From an uncultured Kiritimatiellota bacterium (GTDB lineage Bacteria > Verrucomicrobiota > Kiritimatiellia > RFP12 > UBA1067): 55,516 nt of DNA. The DNA is taken from contig CAKTUI010000015.1 of assembly GCA_934621385.1 (NCBI GenBank), positions 1-55,516 on the forward strand. The letters are read 5' to 3'. Under the pieces are notes generated by a model that worked only from the letters and a program-made list of their open reading frames with translations, was not told where the DNA came from and ran no database searches. Every line of letters starts with the position of its first letter. Position 1 is the stretch's first letter. Position numbers and translations under genes: made by a program. This document shows, one piece after another, positions 33,893 through 42,201 of this stretch.

Positions 33893-36800
33893 TCACTTCT
33901 TCTGACCCTGAAGACGGATGCGGTAGGCGTTAGGACCCGGCTTGAGATTCAACTTGTCGCCCGGCAGTTTCTCGTTCGCCCGCAGATCGACAATCTCCTC
34001 GACCGGGAGGGTCGTCTCAAGCTTGACGCGAATCTTGGCGTGCAGATCCTCCGCCGGAGTCAGGACGACGAGTGACCACGAGCCGTCTTTCAGCTTCACC
34101 GCGCGCCAGTCGTATCCCCTGAGCGCGTCGGGGTTGTCCTTCTCGTCGTCCGCCGCGACGATGCGCACGTCCTCCACGAGTTTTTCGCGCACCATCACCT
34201 CGTTCAGAACCCTGTCGTAGATGCGGCGGCGGGCCGTATTGTCCGGGGCGGGACCGCCGCGCAGGACGACACCGCCGTCCGCCACCGGGTCGTCCAGGAG
34301 TTCCAGCGCATCGATGCGGATGACCCGTCCGCGCCCGACGCGGTAGACGTGGGCGTACTCCCCGTAAGGCTCGCCGCCCTCCTGGATCAGTTCGCGGGTG
34401 TCGCGGGGGTCGCCGTCCTCGTTCGTGCGGAAGCCGTTCTTCAGGGCGATGAGCGTACCTCCGTTCTTGACGAACTCCAGCACGCGGGCGTAGGTCGCGT
34501 CCTTCACCCACATGGACTCCGCCGCGAAGAGAATCTTCTGCCACCGCAGGTCGCCGCGCGCCGCCATGCGCTCCGACACGTAGGACGGACGCAGACCGAG
34601 CATATACTGCGGCGGGGCGATTTCAAAGCGCATCCGCACCAGCTTGAGGTCGGTGCGGCGCTCGCACACGTCGGGGAAAAGGGTCGCGATGGGGGCGCGC
34701 TTGACGACGAGCGGGTGGACGTAATCCGCATAAAGGCGGCGGATGTCGAGACCCGAGAAGACGAGGGCGTCCATCGAACGCGCATTCGAAATCGAATCCG
34801 AGAAGCGCGGGTTGGAGTGCCAGCACCACCAGTTCCCGTCCGAGAGACCGTGCAGCGCCATGCGCCAGGCGACGCTGCTGACGACCGCCTCGTTCAGGTA
34901 CCAAATGTGCACTTCCGTGTCGGCGATCGGTCGCTTCGGATAGACGGAACGGAAAAAGTCGAGATAGAGCGTGTCGCGGTCGCTGTTGTTGCCGTCGCGG
35001 CCGACGATCTCGAACGGCTCCTGCATTTTCTCGAGGTCGAAACTCGACAGCGAGGTTGACATGAACTTCACGTGCGTCGGGAGGTCGGGACGGTACTTGC
35101 GCGCCTCGTCGTGCAGGCTCTTGAAGAAGTCCGCAAGAAGGTTGTCGCGGAAGGTCTGGAAATCGTTCCAGGGCGCGTAGTTCGCCGGATCCGGCCACTG
35201 GATCAGCTTGATGTCGTCGAAACCGGCGTAGTTCGACTTCCAGCGCTTGTTCAGCTTGGCGATGTCGTTGCCGTACAGGGGCTTCAGGTATTCGTTGATG
35301 AAGTCGCGGCGCGTACGTTCGGAATAGTTCAGATACCACGGTTCATTCCACAGCCACAGGGAGTGGATACCGTCGAAAAGGCTGTAGCGGCTCCAGCCGG
35401 GGATGCTCTTCGCATACCCGTTGCGGATGGCCTCGCGCACGGCCGGATGCTGGACGACGAACGGGAGGAAGTTGTTGGGATCCATGTTCTTGACGTCCGG
35501 GTTCGCGGCCAGGAACTTCGAGCGCCTGGCGTCCGCGCCCGTCAACTGCAGGTCGGGCACACCGGGGTTGACGTTGAGGCGAATGCCCGCGTCGTGATAG
35601 GCTTTCATTACCGAATAGGCCTCCTTCGCGCGGCGGGACGTGAAGTCGTCCGGCGCGAACTCCGCGCCGCCCAGTTCGGTGCAGACCGAATTGAAGCCGA
35701 GTCCGACGACATAAGGCGTCTGGTCGCGCAGATACCAGAACGTGCAAGGCCCCCAGAGGAAGACGGGGCGGTCGCCCACGCGGTAGAATCCGTCCCGGAT
35801 CTTGATTGCAGACGGGTCGTCCTGGGGGACGAGCATCTGCGCCGAAGGGTCGGCCAGGATGCGCTTCGCGTAGGCCGTCGCCTTCTCGTAGATCCCCTTC
35901 AGGTAGTCGGTGTTGCGGAGGACGCGGGCGGGATCGCCACGCTTCAGGTCGCTTTCGCACTGGGGGATGAACATCTGCAGCATGGTCAGCCAGGCCTTGG
36001 GATAGACCGTGTCGCATCCGGCGGCCACCACTTTCGCGTAGAGGTTGGAGTAGGCCGAGAGGTCGTTCCGAAGCGCGGCAATCCGCGCCTGAACGCCCGC
36101 AAGGTGGTAGACCTGCGCACGGTTGCCGACGGCGGGCACGTGGACCGGGAAGGTCCCGACGCCGCCCAAACGCACGGCAAACGCGTTCTTGCCTTCGGGC
36201 ATCATTTCGGGATCCACCGCGAGAACGAAGTTGGTGGTCGCGCCCGCGCCGAGCTCGAGCGGTTTCGACGCGAACGCCTTGCCGTCCGCCGCATTGACGA
36301 GTTCGAGGTCGCCCCTGAACGCCGCGCCCGCATGAACGGACACGTCGAACGCCGCCTCCTTGCGCAGGAAGGTGTGGTTCGGAACCTGGGCATAGGCCGT
36401 TGTCGCCGTCGCGCCCGCGGGCGGGTCGCAGACGACGCGCGCGAAGTGCCCACCGCTGTAGGTCCCGGCCAGACCGGGCGTCCAGGCGACGACGCCGTAG
36501 TTCGCGGCGGCGCCCGCCCCGTCCCCGTCACGATCGGAAACCGAGATGTTCATGCGGAACGCATCCCCTCTCACCGGGTCGATCGGCAGCAGGGTCTTCC
36601 AGGGAATCGCAATCTCCGTGAACGCCCCCTTGCGGCAAGTGAACAGCTTGGAATCCGCCGCGGAGACGGGTCCGTCCTGCTCCAGGATCGCGCGGCGTTC
36701 CGTCTCGCTGCCGCAGGCCGCCTGCAACGTTCCCCATTCCATGCGATTCTGGGAACGTACGACATGCACGCCCACGCCGCCCTTGCCGTCATCGACGAAC

Positions 36801-37288
36801 GCGAAATGCACGTCGTCCGCCAAATAGCGTTCGCCCACGTCGCGCCAGCCGTGGATCGGCCGGCAGTCCGCCCGCGTGAAGGCGACCTCGATGCGGTTGG
36901 GGACCGGGGGCTCGTCGTCCGCGACCTGAACGCCGATGTAGAGGTTGTCGAAGTCGCGCGCGAGGTAGACATCCGCCGACAGGTCCGCGTCACCGTGGTA
37001 GGCCCCCGAAAGCCACGACACGTGCTTGCCGCCGGCAAGCCGAACGGGCTTCACGCCCAGTTTCCGCCACTTGGCGAGATCGCCGTCCGCCCGCAACGGA
37101 GTCTTGGCCCACGCGAGATGGTACTCGATTTCCTCCACGGGCACTTCCGAGACCGCCTCCTGCGACTTGATGTACACGGCTCCCTCGAGAGGAGACTCCT
37201 TCTTTGCGTTCGTATCCTCGCCCCGTACGGCGTTTCCGCCCAGGGACAGGGCCAGCAGCACACAGGTGCACACAGTTGATTTATGCAT
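33893..37288 (-). CDS. Secreted CBM9-like/GH42-like glycoside hydrolase
   Basis: The 1131-residue product has a signal peptide (VCTCVLLALSLGGNAVRG) and a CBM9-like sugar-binding domain (about 55-290: ADGDLAKW, DFDNLYIGVQVADDEPP, AFTEIAIPW). After a linker comes a clan GH-A barrel resembling GH42/GH-A beta-galactosidases. The acid/base candidate is in WLWNEPWY (about 650) and the nucleophile candidate in ADTEVHIW (about 793). A GATase-like domain follows (KNGGTLIALKNGF). The ribosome site AAAGGAG lies 9 nt before ATG 37288. It is the first glycosidase of the operon, 52 nt after the aldolase gene. Family assignment of the catalytic barrel is less certain than its clan. Substrate inferred from neighbours only. 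Confidence 0.7.
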   Translation of the reverse strand: MHKSTVCTCVLLALSLGGNAVRGEDTNAKKESPLEGAVYIKSQEAVSEVPVEEIEYHLAWAKTPLRADGDLAKWRKLGVKPVRLAGGKHVSWLSGAYHGDADLSADVYLARDFDNLYIGVQVADDEPPVPNRIEVAFTRADCRPIHGWRDVGERYLADDVHFAFVDDGKGGVGVHVVRSQNRMEWGTLQAACGSETERRAILEQDGPVSAADSKLFTCRKGAFTEIAIPWKTLLPIDPVRGDAFRMNISVSDRDGDGAGAAANYGVVAWTPGLAGTYSGGHFARVVCDPPAGATATTAYAQVPNHTFLRKEAAFDVSVHAGAAFRGDLELVNAADGKAFASKPLELGAGATTNFVLAVDPEMMPEGKNAFAVRLGGVGTFPVHVPAVGNRAQVYHLAGVQARIAALRNDLSAYSNLYAKVVAAGCDTVYPKAWLTMLQMFIPQCESDLKRGDPARVLRNTDYLKGIYEKATAYAKRILADPSAQMLVPQDDPSAIKIRDGFYRVGDRPVFLWGPCTFWYLRDQTPYVVGLGFNSVCTELGGAEFAPDDFTSRRAKEAYSVMKAYHDAGIRLNVNPGVPDLQLTGADARRSKFLAANPDVKNMDPNNFLPFVVQHPAVREAIRNGYAKSIPGWSRYSLFDGIHSLWLWNEPWYLNYSERTRRDFINEYLKPLYGNDIAKLNKRWKSNYAGFDDIKLIQWPDPANYAPWNDFQTFRDNLLADFFKSLHDEARKYRPDLPTHVKFMSTSLSSFDLEKMQEPFEIVGRDGNNSDRDTLYLDFFRSVYPKRPIADTEVHIWYLNEAVVSSVAWRMALHGLSDGNWWCWHSNPRFSDSISNARSMDALVFSGLDIRRLYADYVHPLVVKRAPIATLFPDVCERRTDLKLVRMRFEIAPPQYMLGLRPSYVSERMAARGDLRWQKILFAAESMWVKDATYARVLEFVKNGGTLIALKNGFRTNEDGDPRDTRELIQEGGEPYGEYAHVYRVGRGRVIRIDALELLDDPVADGGVVLRGGPAPDNTARRRIYDRVLNEVMVREKLVEDVRIVAADDEKDNPDALRGYDWRAVKLKDGSWSLVVLTPAEDLHAKIRVKLETTLPVEEIVDLRANEKLPGDKLNLKPGPNAYRIRLQGQKK

Positions 37289-37340
37289 CTTTCTTTTCTC
37301 CTTTGTTTCTCAAATTCAAATTGTTTCCGGTTTCCCGACT

Positions 37341-38279
37341 TCAAACGGCGGCCGCGTGGAGCGCGGCGTTTTCCTTCACGACGCCCAGCGCGGCGAAGCG
37401 GCGGGCGTAGTCCGCATACTGGGCCTCCGTCAGGGGTTCGAACGGCTTGCGGTAGCAGCCGCAGTCAAGCCCGATGAACTTCATCATCGCCTTGCGATAA
37501 CTCCAGTTGTCGGACTCGATCATCAGTTCGACGACCCGGTTCGCCTCGTCCTGCACCTTCGCCGCCGCCGCGAAATCGTTCCGGGCGGCCAGGGCGCAAA
37601 TGCGGGCAAAATGCCCCGGGATGATGTTGTAGGTCGTGCCGATGCCGCCCGAGAAGACGTTCCCCAGGGCCAGGCCGCAGAGAAGCTGCTCGTCGCACCC
37701 GGCGAACCAGATCGTCTCGCGGTCGAGTTTCCGGTGCAGGCATTGCGCCGCGTAATAGTCGCGCCCCGTGTATTTGATTCCCTTCACGTTCGGCAGGTCG
37801 AAGAAGCGGACGTCGCGCTCGGGAACGAGCGCCGAACCCATCGAATAGATGAGGAACGGCAAGTCCGTCGCCGCCGTGATGGTGCGATAGTGGTAGTAGG
37901 TCGCCGCGAAGGACGTGCGGTAGAGCTGCGGCGTGATGGAACTGATCCAGTCGACGCCGATTTCCGCCGCGTACCGGGCCAGCCGCACGGAATCGTCCGT
38001 ACAGTTCGCCCCCACGTGGGCAATCAGCTTGCCGCGCCCGCGGTTGGCTTCGACGGCGGCCTTCATGACCTCGCACCGTTCCTCGACCGACAAAAGCCAC
38101 CATTCGCCCGTCGTGCCCGTCAGGTAGAATCCGCGCAGGCCGTTCGACAGCCCGTAGTCCACGATGCGGGCGATCATTTCGCCGTTGACGCGGCCTTTTT
38201 CGTCATACGGCGTGAAGAGAGCCGCCCAGGCCCCCGCCATGCCCCCGAATTCATTTCCCGTCAGTTCAGGACCCAACAT
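37341..38279 (-). CDS. N-acetylneuraminate-lyase-like aldolase (DHDPS superfamily)
   Basis: The 312-residue cytoplasmic Schiff-base aldolase would split a 2-keto-3-deoxy sugar acid into pyruvate and an aldose. It has the family GTTGE carboxylate-binding loop (about residue 50), a Tyr in SSITPQLYR, the Schiff-base Lys in VKGIKYTG, and GCDEQLL and GIGTTYNIIP, which are typical of sialate lyases. It is adjacent to a symporter (14-nt overlap, AAAGGGAG before the start), as sialate lyase genes often are. Yet the operon holds rhamnosidase and GH42-like genes, not a sialidase, so the true substrate may be another keto-deoxy acid. Confidence 0.78.
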   Translation of the reverse strand: MLGPELTGNEFGGMAGAWAALFTPYDEKGRVNGEMIARIVDYGLSNGLRGFYLTGTTGEWWLLSVEERCEVMKAAVEANRGRGKLIAHVGANCTDDSVRLARYAAEIGVDWISSITPQLYRTSFAATYYHYRTITAATDLPFLIYSMGSALVPERDVRFFDLPNVKGIKYTGRDYYAAQCLHRKLDRETIWFAGCDEQLLCGLALGNVFSGGIGTTYNIIPGHFARICALAARNDFAAAAKVQDEANRVVELMIESDNWSYRKAMMKFIGLDCGCYRKPFEPLTEAQYADYARRFAALGVVKENAALHAAAV

Positions 38280-40077
38280 TTGCTCCCTTTCCCTTCCCTT
38301 TTGCTCCGACCGCCGCGCTCACGATGGGCGCGACAATCAATGAAACCACCATGCCGAGCGTACCGTAGAGCAGGAGATGGGGCTTCCCGGGGAACGCCAT
38401 GCGATCGAGACCGATCGTCACGGCATAGTTCGCCAGAAGCCCCGCCAGCGCACCCGCGCCGTTCACCCGCTTCATGAATACGCCCATGAAGAACAAACTG
38501 CCCAGCCCGGCCGTGAGAATGCCGAGAAAACGCTGGAACTCGTCGTAAATCGAAAGAATCTGCGCATTTGCGAGGACGAGCGCGAACGCCCCGCCCAACA
38601 GCCCCGTGACGACCGTCGAGATGACGCCGCAGCGGAACTTGCCGCGCTCCGTCGCCCCCGGCACAAGCCGCGCGTAGAAGTCGGCCGTGACGGCGCTCGC
38701 CGCCGAATTGAGATTCGCCGACAGCGTGCTCATCGTCGCCGCCGCAACCGCCGCCAGCACGAGCCCGGAAAATCCCGTCGGCAGGCTGTTCGCGATGAAG
38801 ACGGGGAACACCGCGTCGTTCTTCTCCAGAACGGCCCCCAACTGCTCGGGATGAGAGGCGAAGAACGTCCACAGAGCCACACCGATAACGAAGAAGACCG
38901 CGCAATTCACGACGGAAAAAACGCCGTTGAACAGAATCGACTTCGCCGCCCCCGCCTCGTCGCGTGTCGTCATGTAGCGCTGGACGACGCATTGGTCGGA
39001 GGTGTAGCTGGCCAGGTTGGCGACGATTCCGCCGACGAACGCGACCCAGAAGCAGGGCTTCGTCCAGTCGAGGACGAAATCGAACACGCGGAACTTGCCG
39101 GCCGCCGCCCCCATTTGCACGAAACCGGACAACCCGCCGTCCGTGCCGACGACGAGAAACACGAGGATGGCGATCGTGGAGCCGATGAGTATGACGGACT
39201 GCACGAAATCGCTCCAGACCACGGCCTCGACCCCGCCGACCGTGCAATAGAGTATCGTGACGAGCGAAATGGCGACGATGGACAGGTTGACGTCCAGTCC
39301 CGTCACCGCCGCGATGGCCACGGCGGGCAGGTAGGTGACGATGGCCGTGCGGGCGACCATGAAGGCCACGAACGCGGCGGACGCGAACAGGCGCGCCGCG
39401 AGATTGAAGCGAACTTCCAGGAACTCGTAGGCGCTCGTCAGGTTCAGCCGGCGGAAGAACGGCAGATACCACTTCACCACGACGGGGGCCAGAAGGAATA
39501 TCCCGAAAGCGAGCACGAAATAACGGCAGTCCCCGAGAAAGCTCATCGCCGGAATCGAAAGGAAGGTGATCGAGGAGAACATCGTCGCATAGATGGACAG
39601 GCTCACGACCCACCACGGCAGCCTTCCCCCCGCCCGGAAGTAGTCGTCCGACGAACGGTTCCGCCGCATGAACCAGAACCCCATCGCCGCCATGCCGAGA
39701 AGGTACACCCCGATGACGGCGTAGTTGACCCACGAATAAGGCCGGCGAACGCCCATCCGGTCCGTATCGACCTCGAACCAGCGGTCGGTGACGGTGTGGT
39801 AGACCAGCGTTTTCGCCCCGTCCTTCCCATCCGTCACGAGAAGATGCTGCAACCCGGAAGGCGAAACCCGGAAATCGCCGGAGAAGTAGTGCCGCCACTC
39901 CTCGGCCACGGGGGCGAGCGGCTCCCGCTCCGCCGTGCCGGCCGCCGTGCGAAAGCAACCGTCCGCACCGAACGCATACTCATACTGCGTTCCGTTCGGG
40001 CCTTCCTGCACGACCCCCGCCGTCAGGACGCCGGACGGGAGCGCGAGAAGCAAAAAGAAAAGAAACCTCAATTTCAC
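38266..40077 (-). CDS. Sodium/solute symporter (SSS family) with a short kelch-like N-terminal domain
   Basis: The 603-residue inner-membrane protein has a cleavable-looking signal peptide (MKLRFLFFLLLALPSGVLTA), a periplasmic segment of about 100 residues, and then 13 or so hydrophobic segments typical of SSS transporters. Family motifs are SSDDYFRAGGRLPWW, TMFSSITFLSIPA, and GGVEAVVWSDFVQ. The periplasmic piece contains TLVYHTVTDRWFEV, which looks like a last blade of a kelch propeller. In PVC and Bacteroidetes bacteria such symporters are fused to a full kelch mutarotase domain, so this one appears reduced. GTG 40077 is the only plausible start, with TGC-TACACT 7 nt upstream. Imports the sugar or sugar acid released by the island. 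Confidence 0.78.
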   Translation of the reverse strand: MKLRFLFFLLLALPSGVLTAGVVQEGPNGTQYEYAFGADGCFRTAAGTAEREPLAPVAEEWRHYFSGDFRVSPSGLQHLLVTDGKDGAKTLVYHTVTDRWFEVDTDRMGVRRPYSWVNYAVIGVYLLGMAAMGFWFMRRNRSSDDYFRAGGRLPWWVVSLSIYATMFSSITFLSIPAMSFLGDCRYFVLAFGIFLLAPVVVKWYLPFFRRLNLTSAYEFLEVRFNLAARLFASAAFVAFMVARTAIVTYLPAVAIAAVTGLDVNLSIVAISLVTILYCTVGGVEAVVWSDFVQSVILIGSTIAILVFLVVGTDGGLSGFVQMGAAAGKFRVFDFVLDWTKPCFWVAFVGGIVANLASYTSDQCVVQRYMTTRDEAGAAKSILFNGVFSVVNCAVFFVIGVALWTFFASHPEQLGAVLEKNDAVFPVFIANSLPTGFSGLVLAAVAAATMSTLSANLNSAASAVTADFYARLVPGATERGKFRCGVISTVVTGLLGGAFALVLANAQILSIYDEFQRFLGILTAGLGSLFFMGVFMKRVNGAGALAGLLANYAVTIGLDRMAFPGKPHLLLYGTLGMVVSLIVAPIVSAAVGAKGKGKGANVGS

Positions 40078-40084
40078 GGCGGGT

Positions 40085-40093
40085 AGTGTAGCA
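40085..40093 (-). promoter_or_regulatory. Possible leaderless promoter of the symporter operon
   Basis: TGC-TACACT on the minus strand, 7 nt before GTG 40077. No ribosome site is present, which fits a leaderless message. Confidence 0.45.
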
Positions 40094-40121
40094 CACCGCG
40101 CGGACGAATTCGTTCACCTTA

Positions 40122-41081
40122 TCATTTTGCGTTTTTATATACACGCCGCCACTCGGTCGGCGACATCCCCGTCTCCTGCAGGAAGCGCGTGGCGAAATGC
40201 TGGGACGAGGAAAAGTTGAGGCTCGCGGCGATTTCCGTCACGGTCTGATCCGTTGCGGAAAGGAGGCTGCCCGCGCGGCGGATCCGGCAGTGCGCGAGGA
40301 ATGCCATCGGCGAGAGACCGACCAGCCGGCGGAAGTGCGCCGAAATGGTGTTGGGGGAAAGGTGGGTTTCCTCCACGAGCCAATCCATGTCGTAGCGTTC
40401 CTCCGGGGCGCGCCGTATCCTGCGGATCAGCTGCAGAAAAGCGCGGTCTTCGGCGCTCATGCGCCTGGCATTCGTCTCCGAACCGCGGAGAAGCCCCAGA
40501 AAAAGCCGCAGGATGGAAACCCGAAGCCCCAGCGAACAATCCTCGGACGCGGGATTTCCACGCAAGTCGTAGGCGCGAAAGGCGTCCTCGAAGGACTGGC
40601 AAACCACGTCCTCGACGTAAAAGGGCGAGGAGGAAAGTTCGCCCAGCTTGTTCACAAGGTGGATGGACTCGTTTTTCGGAAGTCCCAGGAAGGAATCGCA
40701 CCCGCTCTTCGGCGCGCGGATGAACAGCCAGTAGAGGAACGACCCCTTCTGGTTGACGCGCAGGCGGTGGATGTCGCTCGGATGCGAAACGAAGACCTGC
40801 CCCGGCAGCAGGGAACAGGTCCGCCCGTTGCAGTCGAACTTCACGCTCCCCTTCACGCAAAGGGTGACCTCCATGCATTCCGCATGACGGTGGAAGATCG
40901 ACCCCTTGCTCGTCCACGCGGAACGCTGCACGCCCAGAACGGGAATCTCGGGAAAACCGACCGGCCCCAAGTCCACGACACGTCGACCGGGATCCTCGCA
41001 CGGCTCGCTCGTCGTACACGGAACCCCGACACCCGCCGCGCTGGCCACGGGCGTTTTCAACGTTTTTTTCGTCTTCAGCAT
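40122..41081 (-). CDS. AraC-family transcriptional regulator
   Basis: The 319-residue protein probably activates the glycan operon. The N-terminal half is a cupin-type effector domain (HRHAECMEVTLCVKGSV, LLPGQVFVSHPSDIHRL). The C-terminal 100 residues contain two helix-turn-helix motifs: WLVEETHLSPNTISAHFRR and VTEIAASLNFSSSQHFATRF, followed by TGMSPTEWRR as in the AraC signature. ATG 41081 has AGGTGAGG upstream; a GTG lies nine nt earlier. It is encoded just before the symporter in the same direction, and has its own promoter at 41,110-41,139. Confidence 0.88.
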   Translation of the reverse strand: MLKTKKTLKTPVASAAGVGVPCTTSEPCEDPGRRVVDLGPVGFPEIPVLGVQRSAWTSKGSIFHRHAECMEVTLCVKGSVKFDCNGRTCSLLPGQVFVSHPSDIHRLRVNQKGSFLYWLFIRAPKSGCDSFLGLPKNESIHLVNKLGELSSSPFYVEDVVCQSFEDAFRAYDLRGNPASEDCSLGLRVSILRLFLGLLRGSETNARRMSAEDRAFLQLIRRIRRAPEERYDMDWLVEETHLSPNTISAHFRRLVGLSPMAFLAHCRIRRAGSLLSATDQTVTEIAASLNFSSSQHFATRFLQETGMSPTEWRRVYKNAK

Positions 41082-41109
41082 CGTCCTCACCTCAATGAAG
41101 GAGACCGAT

Positions 41110-41139
41110 AGTGTATCATACTTCGGCGGAACCGGTCAA
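41110..41139 (-). promoter_or_regulatory. Promoter of the araC-type gene
   Basis: TTGACC (41139-41134), 18 bp, then TGA-TACACT (41115-41110). The leader of about 25 nt has AGGTGAGG. Confidence 0.65.
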
Positions 41140-41173
41140 GGGGGGAGGGAATCTGGATTTGCCCGCTTTTGGG

Positions 41174-41252
41174 TCACTCCGCGATTTCGACGCGGAAGAA
41201 GCACTTGTCCCCCACGGCGAACGGTGTGCCGCCCGACGTGCGGGCGAGCAGA
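41174..41252 (-). pseudogene. Possible C-terminal remnant of a surface protein
   Basis: A minus-strand frame reads ARTSGGTPFAVGDKCFFRV then EIAE and a stop at 41,174-41,176, a beta-strand-rich ending as seen in secreted FN3-like proteins. No upstream part is present. It lies between the regulator and the transposase remnants. Only a possibility. Confidence 0.25.
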
Positions 41253-41344
41253 GGGGGTGCAATAGGACGACTTGCGGGATCCTGTCGGGGTCTTTGGGGC
41301 AAACACCCCAGGTCTTTGAAAACCCCGGCGGAGGCGGGCCGTCC

Positions 41345-41660
41345 GCCGCCATCCGCACCGTGACCACCGACAACGGGTGCGAGTTCCCCGTCCAGCAGCG
41401 ACTGGACAGGACCCTCGGGGCCGAGGTCTACTACACGGGGCCTACGCCTCCTACGAGAAGGGATCGGTCGAGAACTGCAACCGCCTCGTCAGGCGGTGGT
41501 ACCCCAAGGGCGCCGACTTCAGCCGCACGTCGCGGCGCGAGATCCGGGACCTCGAGGACTGGATCAACACCATTCACAGGGAATCACTCAACGGAGAAAC
41601 CGCGTATGCTTACGATTCACGTCTTGCCAAGAAGGATTAGGGAGTTCTTGCCGACCCACG
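41345..41660 (+). pseudogene. 3' remnant of a second IS30-type transposase
   Basis: It begins within RTVTTDNGCEF (second catalytic Asp) and continues through LDRTLGAEVYYTG. It then shifts frame at about 41,435 into AYASYEKGSVENCNRL (third acidic residue) and ends at 41,639 (SRLAKKD). The 5' two thirds are missing. The bases after the stop (TTGCCGACCCA) match the right end of the element at 19,408. Close in sequence to the 18,184-19,408 copy. Confidence 0.72.
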
Positions 41661-41711
41661 ACCCTTGCAAGTTACCAAAGGGGGCTTCAGCCGCACCCTT
41701 ATCCCGCAGTT

Positions 41712-41720
41712 TGCTATAAT
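41712..41720 (+). promoter_or_regulatory. Promoter of the truncated integrase-type transposase
   Basis: TGC-TATAAT (41,712-41,720, TG at 41,712-41,713) with GGAGG at 41,741-41,745 ahead of the start codons. Extended -10 type. Confidence 0.6.
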
Positions 41721-41746
41721 AACGGACACTGTAGATAATAGGAGGA

Positions 41747-42034
41747 ATGAGAACGATGTCACGAATGGCCACAAGCGAATACAAGGGCGCCAGGCGCAGG
41801 GCGTACGCAAGCTCCGACCGGGCGAAACTGATCCGCATCCTCGACGAGGTCTGCGAAACGACGGGGTACGAACGCAAGTACGCCAACCGCCTGCTGACGG
41901 GAAGCAGGAAATTCCACGAGCGCAGGGGACGGGGCAGGGCCTACGGCGAGGATGTCGCCGAGACGCTGAGGAAGGTCTGGACCGAGGCCGGATGCCCGTG
42001 CCTGCCGTACTTCAAGGCCGAATCCGAACGCTGA
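41747..42034 (+). pseudogene. N-terminal fragment of an integrase-type (rve) transposase
   Basis: The 95 residues include TTGYERKYANRLLTGSRKF and RRGRGRAYGEDV, the N-terminal DNA-binding region of DDE/rve transposases that read 'GY.RK.A.RLL' followed by a basic segment. It stops at 42,034 after CPCLPYFKAESER, before any catalytic domain. Two ATGs (41,747 and 41,756) are possible, and the second has the better distance from GGAGG. Remnant of an insertion unrelated to the IS30-type copy next to it. Confidence 0.6.
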
Positions 42035-42114
42035 GTGGAGGAGTACTCCACGCAGGTCGCGCAACCCTCGCTACAAGGTCTGCAGACCTTTCGGTAAAGG
42101 TCCACAGACCTTTT
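42035..42114. repeat. Cluster of short palindromes downstream of dinG
   Basis: GTGGAG-GAGTA-CTCCAC (42,035-42,051), the perfect palindrome AAGGTCTGCAGACCTT (42,075-42,090), ACCTTT-CGGT-AAAGGT (42,086-42,101) and AAAGGTC/GACCTTT (42,096-42,113) overlap each other, so alternative pairings are possible. The stretch 42,035-42,201 holds no gene. Possibly a transcription stop for dinG or a transposon end. Confidence 0.5.
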
Positions 42115-42201
42115 GCCGCGCCGCCGATAGGAAAAAATACCTCCGCAGGCCTTGACTTGGACCACGAAAGCCACGGAAACAGCGAGGACATGTGGCTCAG
42201 C

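Noticed and set aside
41111..41344. 5' part of the IS30-type remnant
   Set aside because: The open frame before 41,345 shows no transposase motifs. Homology starts only at RTVTTDNG.
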